Below are positions 38,273 through 52,000 of a stretch of 64,000 nucleotides of DNA, in pieces. Both the position numbers and the translations under genes were made by a program. Numbering within the stretch: position 1 is the stretch's first letter; each line of letters opens with the position of its first letter. The stretch lies in the NCBI RefSeq assembly GCF_964355755.1, contig NC_092670.1, positions 15,003,201-15,067,200 of the forward strand, written 5' to 3'. The stretch comes from Antedon mediterranea. Taxonomy: Eukaryota; Echinodermata; Crinoidea; Comatulida; Antedonidae. The notes beneath the pieces are model-generated. The model was not told the DNA's origin. It ran no database searches and was given only the letters and a program-made list of their open reading frames with translations.

Positions 38273-40024
38273 AATAAGGAAATTTAAATGAAACAAAAAC
38301 CTTTTTCTCTTAAGCTGGTTTTCAATAATTGTTGTTGATTTGATTGATTCTTTCATTTAGAGACTATTAAAAATGTAATTACAGTATTTATAACATCTAA
38401 AATTGTTATCTAAACATTAATGTCAAGCAAAACTCCCGAAAACACTTAAAATACAATGTATTAGTTTACCTGTATCTGTACTACTAATAGTCTTACTCAT
38501 ATCAAATTCTCAGGTTATATCACCAATTAATTGTCTTCAATACTCATACAAACAACATTCTTAAATTTACTTTACGAATTATCTTGCTAATAGTAATACT
38601 GCAACATTTAAGCAATTTATTATATTATGGGCTGTTTTCTGTATACATATTATACCTTATTGATACGGTTACATTTATACTTGACCAATTTTTGTATTAA
38701 TTTTCTTTTTTATGTTTTCCACAGATGTTTTGATTTTTGTGATGTGGGTAATATACTGATATTACCATTAAAAGCACTGTGCCCGGTGAAAGCATGACAT
38801 GTACATACTTGCACTATTAATTATCAATAATCGTATCATTAAACTAAACAACGTTTTATTGACGTTTTGTTGCAACATGTTTCAAAACTACAAGGAAAAT
38901 GTCAATGCAAAGTTTTGCAATTTTTTATACAGTTTCAATTATTTTAGTTTTGTAAAATTTATAACAAGAAAACTGAATTAAACACAGCCAAAGATTCTTA
39001 CTAGTATTCCAAAAATCTTTTCAGAAATATACATTTTGTTTGATTAATTGCTTTACAATGATTTTCTGTAGCCATTCATTGAAGCATTGCATATTCTAGT
39101 TTTTAACCATTTTGTCCACTTCAATATAGAAAATGTTTGGAATTTATTTTCTCCATCATTTTGAAACTATTGCTATATAACTTTAAAAAGTTATACTTTA
39201 TGAGATATTGCAATGAATTATAAACATGCACATCTTTTCATAGTAGTTGCTTGATATTCCAGGTAGATTTTCTAACAAAAAAGCACTTTGCCCGGTGAAA
39301 GCATAAAGTGAACAAATCTGGTATAACAGTTTGATTAAAATTCTTAAAACTCTTCACCTTATTTTGCAATTATTCAAGGCATTTTTTTCTTATATACTAT
39401 TAAATCTTTTTCTAACATTCAACAATACAACATTAATTTAAGCAACTACATTAATACCTTTTCTCTACCCTTTTCTTGCTTGATAATATAATCAAGAATT
39501 TACAAACTCGAAAACTTGTTTGGTTTTTGATAAAAACAACATTCTATGGAACTAATTGGATGTGGATCTACGTCTAATAATAGAAGTTGAAACTGCAAAA
39601 GGTATGCACAAAATGTCATAGTAAGTAATAACGTTTGAGAAATTTATATATGGCTATATATATATCCCTAATATTGATATACATATATATAGTCATATAT
39701 AAATGTTCCAGGCGTACAGTAGGAGTAATTCCAAACTGTATACATGTATAATAACTCATGGAATCCTTAAATTATGCGGTAAAAAACCTTTATTTCTATT
39801 TGATTAAAGAATGACATAATGCCCATACCATTTTGAGGTAAACACTTTAATAACCTGGCACCAAATACAAAAAATATTATCACAAAATATAATATATAAC
39901 ATACAAATATATTGTCCTATGTCCATTAAAAACAAATTACATCCAAACTTCAACATGTTTGGAGAAAACCCATCTTGAAATTTAACCTGTGACCATTTTC
40001 TGCACATGTCTAGCCTATGTATTT
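38273..40024. other. intergenic stretch between LANCL and PLXDC
   Basis: No gene. AAAGCACT(G/T)TGCCCGGTGA occurs at about 38772 and 39280. An AT-rich near-palindrome spans about 39638-39711 (TTTATATATGGCTATATATA and its partner). A TTTATT at 39789-39794 could be the minus-strand polyadenylation signal of the PLXDC gene. Confidence 0.45.
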
Positions 40025-43000
40025 CTATGCATGAGATACATCTGTATGATTGGTAATCACCATGGCACTTGGTACCTTGGAATTTGTTGCTGGTGCCTCG
40101 ATATTTACTGGAGCCTGGGCATTTGCATGTTCTTGGTCAACAGCATCATCTTTAGTAATGTTGTATTTATCTTCTGGCGGAGTTGTCTTCTTGAAAATTG
40201 TTGACTTCACCTAAAAGTGACATAAACAATGTTATATTGATATGTGGAAGTTATTACACATAATTTTGCAACTAATTTTTCATTCTAAGCAGTCTTTTTA
40301 AACATTGAATGAATAAATTATATTGTTTCTATTCAACAAAATCACATCAGAATATAATTATTAACTACTCATTGAATACAATTTTTAACTACCCATTGAA
40401 TACATTTGTTTTCTACCCATTGAATACAATTGTTAACTACACATCTATATATAAATTTACGTAAGGGCAAAATTCGGTAAATCGTGCCTTACTTCTATAA
40501 TGTTTACTCGATGATATATAAAGTTGGTTCGTACTTTCGGTACTGATTTTAACCACCTGATGTAACCCTTTTTACTAATTAAATTGAGTCAGATAATTAG
40601 TTATTGACAATTAAAACGAATTTAGGTTCAACGATTTGCCCCAAATAGGGATGTTTTCCGATCGTGGTATACACTGTCTAATACATGTCCATTGTGAAAA
40701 ATACCCGCATACAATAATACGAGGATGCTTCGCATTTTCCTATCTCCTCCTAAGATAACTGTTTTTAATGACTGAAAACCGGTTGAACAGCTCGAGTACA
40801 GCATCATAATGTTGAAGACAGGCCGATTTTCTTTAAAAAATACTATTTTGATAGATTTAATATACGTGCGAGCGAAGCGAGCGTACCATCTAGTTAAATA
40901 CAATTGTTAAAAGGCAACTTGACTGAGGACATATTTTTACAACGTATTAGGAATGTACATATGATTTCAGAACCATCGTGAAATGATATCGCCGAACACA
41001 CTCGCTGTACAGCCGTCGCCGTAAATTTCTGTGACGTCACAGGTGCATCGCAAAATCTACTTTATGAGTCCAGATAAGCAAAAAAAAAAAACAATTAAAA
41101 AACTCAACATTTATATTTTTTACGATTTATTTACAAAGTGAGTTGTACTAGAAATGTTCACGATTTGCTAGACTTTGCCAGAAAACTCATTACGTAAATT
41201 TTCCAATGCACCTGTGACGTCACAGCAATTTTACGGTGATGGCTGTACGGCAAGCGCGTGCGGCGATATACTTAATTTCGCGATGGTTCTGAATTCATAT
41301 CCCTAATTAATACATTATATTAAAATATGGTCCTCGGTCAAGTTGTCCTTTAACTACACATTTATTACAATTGTTAACTGCACATTGAATACAATATTGT
41401 TAACTACACATTGTTTACTGGTGGCTTTATTTTATGTGAACCAGTTGGGGTGAAATTTTAAATGTTAACCAATATGGACACATAATATTTTGTTTAAACG
41501 TTGAATGTGCATGAGAGGCCAGTTGAATCAAATGGTAAGATAAAAAGTTAGTTCAAGTTAACTAGCTATTTAGGATTTCAGCAGGACCTACAATAGTAAC
41601 ATAAAGTGTTGAACGTCCTATTTTGTGGATTGAAATTTTCAAAATTGAGAGTGGGAGAGGGCTTGGATACTTAATAAGATCCTCCTATGGTCATAATATT
41701 AAGAATGACTAGATAGATTCTGCAATAAAAATAATACCTCTGATAATGCACGGCCAGCAGTTGTAAGTGGGCATCGACTTGCAATAACAAGTAATCCAAT
41801 CACACCTATGGTGATTACCAATAGTATAACAACTACCACAATCACTGTAGTGTTACTGGAGCTGCCCTCACCAGGGCATTCACTGATACCTTTAACCCCA
41901 ACCTGAAAAATAAATATGTTATTATTGTGTTCCACATTTCCATTATATTATTGTTTATTTCATTTTTTGCATCTGACAATTATTTTAATAACTACCGTAA
42001 AACCATGAAAAGAAGCCCATCTTTAAAAGAAGCCCATCTTGAAAAGAGGCCCTCTCTTCAGTTAGCAAAAGAAATCTTGAAAAGAAGGCCATTGCAAAAT
42101 GAAGTCCTTCTCAAAAAGAAGCCCCCTCTTCAGTTTGCAAAAAAAAATCTTGAAATGAAGGACATCTCATAAAGAAGTCCAACACAAAAAGAAGTCCATC
42201 ACGAAAAGAAGCACATTTCAAAAAGCAGCCCACCCAAAAAAATGGACTTCTTTTCAAGGATAATAAGTAGAGAAACAAAATCAAATACGCTATACAGATG
42301 ATTTAGTATATTAAAACAAATTAGTAGTTGGTTTTATCAAAGAATATAAATAGGTAAAGAATCAACAGTACACGCTGTTATACATAGAAGGATAGGAAAC
42401 GCGGACGCTTATTCATGGACGCGTAAGAATCCAGCAGCCGAACGACGGCGGGCTCTAGATATGGTTCCCGTCTAATCCCACGTTTGGATGGACCGTGATG
42501 ATCTGATGTTCTCGCGTCTGTGCTCAACTAATTTTGATATTATTAATATTTTAGATAATCATTTTGATAAATAATCATCGTTTGCATTTTTATAGATATT
42601 TACAGTAAAAGTTTTACATTACCCACGAAGGTGGCGCACTTCTTCTAGCGAAAAAGAAGTGCGCCACCTTCAGGCGTAGGCAAATAGTAACCCGGATGTG
42701 GTTTACACCGCCAACGGAACTGTTGTATCTTCTCCTTTTTATTATCTTTGGTTATATATACAGTACTTACTGTATCACACTGCCCTTCAGACCAATCTTG
42801 TCGATTTCTGTCAAAACCACTTGAGCATAGGTTTAAACTTGGGCACCATTTACAGTCAAAGGATGAGTCAACATTGCCACTGAAACATTTACTGCAACTC
42901 TTTTGTTGAGTGCATGCTGTGACGAAAAGAAGAAGCACTCACTTACTATGGCTGGCAAGGGCTAGCCACTGTTTGAATCATCAACAGATCAATTTTAATC

Positions 43001-46000
43001 TTTATTTTAACAAACTTAAAAATAGTAAGATACTTTAGCAATCAATTAATACTGTGACTTTATTATCAACGATAAGTAAATATAATTATGTAGATTGAAT
43101 TTATAAAAGAATATTGCAATAACAATTAAATAATTTCAAAATTATAGCTTACTTGGTAATGGTGTTAGAATGAATGCACTTGAACTCATCACTAACGTGT
43201 CGTTTAATTCCAGGGTATCATAGCGGTATATTGTTCTCTTGTAAAATGATGAGCCTGGTGTAACAAAGTTACATAATAACAACAATTAAATAGATTCTTG
43301 TATGTTTTGTGAACATAGAAATTTACCAGTGAAAATAAGTCTTCTTTCATTTCAATCACGTTGAGATAAATACGAATTCCACACTAATTAAATGTTATTC
43401 AACATTCTCTCTAATTAGATCTGAGTCTGGGTGTAAATTGTACTTTAGGCTTCGTTATTCTGTGGCTTCATCTAATCAATGTCAATGTTCTTTGTTCTAC
43501 AACAATTATACAATCACCAATGGAAATGATATAACCTCCTTCTCAAATTGTTGAGACATTACTTAGAGTAAGTTTCTGTAGTAATTGTAGAAGCAACAGA
43601 AGCCCTATATTTCCAGTACATTAATCAGACTTAATTATCATTTATGAGTATACTTTGTCAGTAATACTTTTTTTCCAACTAACCAAAATTCAAATCAATC
43701 AAAATATACACAAATTAAGAAAGAGTCTTGCAATGCAACATGTAACATTCTTTATTTTGTGTCAAACAGTTTCTAATCTTCTTCTAATATTCAATGTCAC
43801 AACTCTTCATGGTTTTTTAAAAACTGTTTAAACACATCAAATTATATTATCCTCCATGATTGGATTGAATAACAATCACAAATTTTTTCTCTGTATGGTA
43901 TTGTTATCATTCACAATATATTAGCAACAATAACTAATGAAATATGTAGTATACCTTCAGATAGTGGCTCATCATAGTAAAACGCATCTGATAGACCGAC
44001 AGTCACCTTATGTCCATTTCCACCACCGATTTCACTAGGAGCCAATGGAATCTATTTATAAACAATAATCATGCTACAATGTTAGGATTTATGCTATTAT
44101 AGTAGTTATGCATTTGAACTGGTGAAAACAATTGGAAACAAGAAATCGCTATCACACATCTTAAGCTCTGTCTACACTATCAAACTAGTTTGGCAAAAAA
44201 CTGTGATGTGCCCAAATATAGTAGTGATGTGACATCATCATGTCTATATATGGGCACATCACATTTTTTGTCACATAAAATTTGATAGTGTACAGAGCTT
44301 TACACATCATTTGATAAAAATGTATTTATTTCAGAGATTATTGAAATTAAGGTTACTGTTTTTTAAATGATATTTTAAACGGGGTTCTTGAACCTGGAAC
44401 TGAAAGAAACTCAACGGAAATGAACTTATTAAAGGCACTTTTGAGCAACTGAATGAAACTGAAATCAATGATAATGTTGACATAAGCACTGTAGTTATTC
44501 ATAGCGAGAGTCTCCAGTTAGCAACATGTGATCAGGGCTGTGGTGTGCTCTTATAATTTTATATGGTTAAAGATGTATTGTCCCACAAACCATTAAAATT
44601 GAAATAAAAAAAAGACTTTGAATAGCCATTTTGCAGTTTTAGTCAAGTTAATTACTTCCGTAGAAAAAAAAATTTAAAAAACAGTAGACAAATAATAACA
44701 GTAGACAAAAAAAAAATTCATTTATTTCAAGTAAATTTGAACATTTTTTACTTTAAATTACACTTTTTTCAGGTAAAAAAACCAAATTTGTTTTTTCGAT
44801 CCAATTTTTGGTTAAAGCAAATAACTAATTTAATAAAATTTAAAATAAAAATATTTTTTCAGGGAGAAAATATATCTTTAAACAATGTGTTTTCAATTGT
44901 ATTTTAAATATGTACAACTGAAAAGATAAAAAACCTGTTATGTTAAGTTGCTTGGAATATTCTTTTCATGAAAAATACAAGCAAAATATAATATGGCAAT
45001 TTCAAATCTCCATCAAATCTATCTCATCTTATCTTCAGGGTACAAAACAAAATCAATCCGAGCAGACTTCAACCAGTACAATATGTCACTGGTATTACTA
45101 TCAACAAAATCAGAAACCTAGCCTACTTACGTTTTTGTACGCAAATATAATACGTCCATCGTTCATAAGAGTGGTTTGAAATGTGAAGCTTCCCGCTGAA
45201 GCGGCGGCAGGCAATTAACAGCAGAAAGAAATGGTTAGTTGACATGACAAGCAAGCACAAAATGAAAAATGACAAATTATATTAATAAAACAAAACATTT
45301 GTTACAGGATGAGATTTTGCTTTTGACTATGAATTGATTGCCTGAAATAAATAAAATTAAATTTCGTCTTTTCGTACATGAAAATGTTGAATTCTTATAT
45401 TTTAATTTTCATTGATCACAGTCACCTTTGTAACCTTGGAAAACCATTCTGGATATAGACTTGCATCATTCTCTCTATTCACAATCATATAGTACAGAAG
45501 GGGTAATCTCACTCTTCCCTCTTTACACATATCTTCTGCACTTTTTTTGGTAAAATAAATGTTGCCTTTACTACAGCACTGTTTTTAAAATCCTTTTTGT
45601 TAAAAGAATGTTTTAAAACCAAATCCAATATTTACTTTGATCATGACTGTTTTGTGTTTTTTTTAATGTTGAATATGAAAAAGGTGAACAATTATTTGAA
45701 TGCATGTACAGTACAACAAATGTTGAATGTAAACACAAAATGTAGTTAATTCATGCAATTATTATTAAACATTTACACATTTAATAACATTTAAAAAAGG
45801 TCATGCAATGAAATCATTTTCTAATTTCTCTTTTTGTCTATATTTTATATCTATCTCTATTGTATGATACAGTACAGTACAACATTACTTTAATTCTAAT
45901 TTATATCTTTTACTAGCAAAGGTTAATAAAGACCACCAGAAACTATACAAATCCATTTCAAGAGCTTATAAGTTCTTGCTTAAAATAATCTATATTCAAG

Positions 46001-49000
46001 ACTATTTTAGAGCCTACAGTAGTACAATTACATCTTCTAAAATACAAGTATACTGTGCTGTATGTTGGAGATTCTTCTACTGGTGTCGTAGTGTTCTAAA
46101 AATTCTAAACCTGGAAATCACTTTTAATGTGTGCTAATTCCAAAGAAATAAAGTGTTACCCATCTTAAATAGGAATACAAGTAACTTACTCACATGGTTT
46201 AGTCCATGCAATAAACATTCAATTAAAAACTAACAATACAGAATATACTTTCAACATGTAACATGCAAAAGATATGTATTAGAATGGTTCAACGGAATAC
46301 ACCATGCTTATATTTATGAAAATATTTTCAAATTAAAATTACTATTGCTTACCATCCTCTAGGTGGTTAATATGGACCTTTGACCATTCCACAGTGAAAG
46401 CCGTTCCTGAAAGAAGAGTTGGCACAATAATAACTCTTAACTTAATTAATTAAGATGGTTTTATTTGACTAAATTCTGTTGCTGAAAAGGTTGAAGAGGT
46501 TGGCGATGATGTATGATGGTGAAAATGCGAAGTATCCTCGTATTATTGTGTGCAGGTATTTTTCAAGATGGACATCCATTAGACAGTGTATACCACGATC
46601 GGAAAACACATCATTTTGGGGCAAATAATTGAACCTAAATTCGTTTTAATCGTCAATAACTAATTATCTAAACTCAATTTAATTAGTAAACATGGTTACA
46701 TCAGGTGGTTAAAATCTGTACCGAAAGTATGAACCAACTTTATATACGATTTACCGATTTGCCCTTACGTAAATTTATATGAAGGTGATGATGATGATAT
46801 TAATATTATTAAAATGTAAAAACTTACCGTTATTGCCATATTTTATTGTTGAACTATCATTGAGACTGGGATCAAAGCTGCCCATTAGTGGAGCTATGTA
46901 CTGAGTAGCTGATAAATACTCATGAAAAAATGAACCCAAATAAAGGAAACCTATAAAACAATACAAAAATATCTATGTGACATCATCCAAGTAATATGCA
47001 AGAAGCAGAAATACATGTATTCGTATGTTTCATACAGCAAGAGAGGGTACAGCCAATGTATTTATGTTATGTAAATAAAGGCTAGAAAAATCAAATCTAT
47101 TTAATTTTGAATACTGTATTAAGGACTAACGAAACAATGGTTGCATATTATTGGATCAGATTATAGCTGATAATAGTTTCACTTTAATAACCATCTTTAG
47201 AATTATGTTTAAATATCATATGGAAATTAACCATAAAAAATTACTATTGACGCTGACTTGGTATTCAAACAAATTGTATATTGACAATAATTACAGTGAA
47301 AATGATAAGATACATACATTTACATACAACCTGTCCTATTGGTATAATAGTAATCTAGGCGTTGTTTTCTATTCTGATGATGAGAATAGTTTCTCAAAAC
47401 ATGTCACATTTTAAGGCAGTTTGCCTATTCATTAAATGCCTCACTATCGTTATTTTAACTCATAAGAATATTAAAAGTAACTTTATACTATACCTCCTGT
47501 AGCTAACAAAACACTATCAACTTCATGTCCATAGAATAGGAAAGTAAACGGTAATCTTATTTTCTAAAAGAAGATGTAAATTATTTCTATTAAAATTACT
47601 ATATTTTCTTCACAGATACAATTGGTCACAATTGTGAGTGTGAGATTGGGTGAGATTTAAAGACTTTTACTATTTGGACCTAGGCTCTGAAACTGTTTAA
47701 CATTAGACAATGACTCGTCATAATTTGACATTTTCAAGTCATTGCTAAAAAACAAAATGATCATGGAATGGCACTTTTATTGTACGATTGATTGATTGGA
47801 CTTTATTTATCCAAATGTTTATGGAGGCAAGGAATGAGAAAATTTGCAATATCCTTTTGTAGTTGGACCAAACATGGAGGAAACCAAATAGACATTACAA
47901 AATACTTCAACAAACAAAAGTCTGGTGGCATAGGAAGCAGTACAATTCAATAAGGAGGAAAATGAATGCTTTAATCAGCAACCACTTCAGTTAATAATAA
48001 TAATCATTTCTTTTGTGTTACTGTTTGTTTGGTATCCTAAAAAGGTTATGCTCACATAAAAAGCTGAGTGAAAGGTCAAACATATAAAAATGGTACTTTT
48101 TATTTTATTGGTAGCAAAAAAAAGATTTACTTTTATAATTTATTGACAAACTTTTGTGAGGAATACAGTATATTTCATATAGAGTATTTTATCTTATCAT
48201 AGTCCATGGTTTTATACAAAATATACCAATACAGTATAGACTTACTGTATTAACAAAAATACTAAATATTATTTAAATACGGTATTCATTTGGCAACAGA
48301 ATCAACAAAACTAGACTATAATATTACTAAATTATCTACGGGTATAGCTACAAAAATCTTTAAAACCAGAGAGTTTAAAGATTTCTGAAAATCAATCTTT
48401 AATAAAGGTTCTACAGGTATTTAATACATTGCACAAACAATTAAAAAGCAGAGTTTTAAAAATTCAAGAAATTTTGTGGGTCAGCCAAAAGTTTCTGATT
48501 TTTAGAAAGTTCTTTCAAAGGTGTAACATTGATTTGTCATCTATGATGATGACAAAACAAAAACCATCCAGCCATAAAACAAGCCTGTGCCAAGTACACT
48601 GTAATGTACACAATAATGGTTAAATAGTAATTTGTATCCTTATGACTCAGTATAGATTAAAGAATATTGTAGTCATTATTGGAAAGAACACTTTACAATA
48701 AATATAGTATAATTAACTTAAGTGTATTTCAAGGTCACAGAAAATTTCATCTGAAGTATTTAATATCATAATGTGATAGAAAAATAGTAGGCCTTACTAT
48801 ACCATACAGATTTCTTTAAAAATATTCAAAAATAATATAGAATTTAAATTATATTACTATACAAAATGAAAGGTAATTTCATGTTTTACTTTAAGTTGCT
48901 TCAAAGTGTAGAAACTATGAATGAAAAGATTCAGAAAGGAGAGGAAGAGTAATATTTGAATGAAGTACTGTAGGTTGTTGTAAGGGTTAAAAAAGTGATA

Positions 49001-52000
49001 AAGGAAGACTGGAAAATTTATTCTATGGAGTTCATTTACGACATTGATAAAATGTAATTATTTTCTTATGGAGACAGTGATATGTGCAATCAAAATGCTT
49101 GGTAAATTGTGGATCATGTCAATCATAAATTCTATTACAAATAGAAATGTGTTGTATATAATACATTGATACTGCAATCAATCTTAGATCAAATGACAAA
49201 GAAAATAAGGTTGAAAAATGAATGAATAAAAACTATTAAAGTTATATATTATTCAATATAAACCGATGTAAAAAAAGAATAATAAATAAAAAGACTCACG
49301 TCTGCTGTTAAGAAAGTGTTTGACAATTGGCTATGAGGTATAAATCGGTTCACAGGGTCTTTATCTACATCAACATATAAATCTTGGCCGTTTGAGTAGT
49401 AAGTGGAGTTGTAATACATATGCTGATCTTCCTACAAAAAGAAATTATTAAATTTATAAAAGATACTACAGGTATTTTATAGATTTTGTCATTTACTCAA
49501 ATTTAACCAATTCCTGGCTGAAAGTTTTTTTCTAATTTTTATTAATCAAAAGGCAAATTACTGAAGAAATGACAAAAACATATACATTATTGTAGGACAA
49601 ATTCATATTTTTTGAAACGGTAATTTTTTTATTGTCATATTTTGTCTGGTTAAATATCGAAAAACTAAAGATGATGATCAATCATTATTGTGAACATTCG
49701 TATTGCAATTATTTTTTTACAATCTCTTTTAATTAACTCAGAATAAAAGGTAGATATTATTAAGCTGAAAATGTAGATAACTGGCTAAACATTGAAACTG
49801 ACCTTAATATATCCAACATCAGTTGGTTCATCAGCCGGGTCTGGTTTATCCTGTCGTTTTTTTCTCAATGACCTTGTGGTGGTTGCGTCATCGCTCACCT
49901 CAACTTGCCGAAGAAAAGAATCAGCTTTCTCTTTCGTGATTTGCGAGTATTTAGATGATGCTGAGGAAAAAAACCCCAGCAAAACATTATTACATTATAT
50001 TATGGTTTAGTAGCTTACAGTAAAAAGGCTAAAGTAGGCTAAAATTTAAAATGGTGAAATATGCCTAGTAATGTCTCATGATGGAGATTTATTGTTCATT
50101 CTTTTTATTTTTTATAGAAATACATTACAAATATAGCCTAGGTAGGCCTAGTAGAATACCATAATACTGTACAGGCCTAACCTTGCTAGCTAGGCCTTAT
50201 ACAGCTAGTAACTAACTCGGCTAGGGCCTAGCTAGCCAGCCTAGCTAGGCCTAGTTACTTAGGCTAGGCCACGCTCTAGGCCTAGCTAGCCCTACTCTCG
50301 GTACCTAGCTAGGTAGGCCTGGCCCTACTGGTGTCAGATGAAATCGGTCGCGCTTGAAATCGGTCGCGTTTGAAATCGGTCGCGATAAAATCAACTTCCG
50401 GTATTTTGTATGGCGCGCCGCTAGAGCTATACTTTTGATTATATCGGTCGCGTTTGAAATCGGTCGCGTTTGAAATCGGTCGCGCTATTTTGTATGGATC
50501 GAGCGGGATGCATGCTAGAGCGGGATATACATTTTTCGTTTATATAGATTTAATTGATATTTTTAAGGAACTAGATTATTTATGTGGATATTTGTTACTT
50601 GGTTAATAAATATTTATTATTAATCATTAATTAATTTTTTTTTTTTATTTCACAGGTCTCGGAGAAGGACGGTGTCTTTTCAAAATGGCCATTTCTAAAC
50701 ACGTTTAAATATTATATTAGGCATAATGTTATATTATGCATATAATAATTTACCTCTATTTATATGTACTGTAATTAATATATTATATAGAGAATATACG
50801 TTTGTCGTGTCTTTTATTATGCAAACAATTACGTATGGTTTTAGGATATTAATAAAATATATAGATAATATGCCGATGATAGATGTGAGAATAATAATGT
50901 ATGGATAATAAAGGTGGACACAATTCTCAAAGAGGTAATCTGCACTGATATTTAAACGTTTAGATTTACGAACGGCGTATGAATGCGAGACACTGAGTTG
51001 CACTTACTTAATTATTTACATTAAATGATTATTATAAATGAAGAAAAAAATAAAAAATATTCAAATTAAAATCTATAGTATCGCCGACGTATATACGTAT
51101 AAATCATACTGTCAAATTATAGAAAAAGTGCTTTATTCGGAATTATTATGGATAAGCAAGCCTGTGAGCTACAGCGATTTAATTGCTTTTGCTTATCCTT
51201 GCCTCCTTACATTTCCACGTGTCTTGATTTGGTTACCTATGTTTTAAATGTATTTCGATTTTAAAGGCTAAATAAACTTAATGAATGAACATGATCTCAT
51301 AATCGCGTCGAGCATCTATAGCTCATCGGATCGTTTCACAAAAACACGTGCAGGAGGCCTATAGACCTTTCAAATGTATGGTTATTAGTAATAGACGTCA
51401 TCTTTACCTCGCCATGGACAACGATCGTACGTGTTTTCTCCATGATTTGACACACTACTAGTGCGTGTTTTTTAAAAAGGGGAATCCCCGTCAGCAAAAT
51501 AACGTATTGTTAGAGGAAACAGCTGCACGATCATAGAAGGCGCATCTCCAATATGGCTTATTCGGGGGTTTATTTCAGTAACTCGCCTGTTAACCATCCG
51601 CATATAATGATCATTTTACTAAAAACTATTTTAAACATTAGAAATAAAAACATACACGTGATTTGCCTCAACAATAATCATTATACACTTAGAAAATAGA
51701 AATAAAAATAAGGTGATCGAATAGTGATATAATCAGTCACAGTATGCATAAGTATAAAAATGGATACGCTGGCTTTACGGGCTATATTGTAAAAATTCTT
51801 GTTTTTAAATAAATTGTTCTCTTTTACGTAATTGTTTGCGTAATAAAAGACACGACAGACGTATATTCTCTATATAATATATTAATTACAGTACATATTA
51901 ATAGAAGTAAATTATTATATGCCTAATAAATATAACATTATGCCTAATATAATATTTAAACGTGTTTAGAAATGGCCATTTTGAAAAGATACAGTCCTTC

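Larger units (their letters stand above)
40365..41420. repeat. ~24-bp tandem repeat with two inserted elements
   Basis: Units of the form TTGAATACAATTGTTAACTA plus CAC/CCCA recur at 40365-40443 and resume at 40894-40910 and 41350-41420. A Helitron-like element (40444-40893) and a TTAA MITE (40911-41349) split the array. In PLXDC intron 11. Confidence 0.8.

Noticed and set aside
42645-42938. 97-codon frame starting MLLLFVTAC as a complete small secreted protein
   Set aside because: It is the PSI exon of PLXDC (42916-42771) read through its acceptor and donor; neighbouring exons join in phase.
50726-51247. Short frames inside the foldback transposon as a transposase
   Set aside because: 60-90 codons, AT-rich, no catalytic motif; two are reverse complements of the arm.
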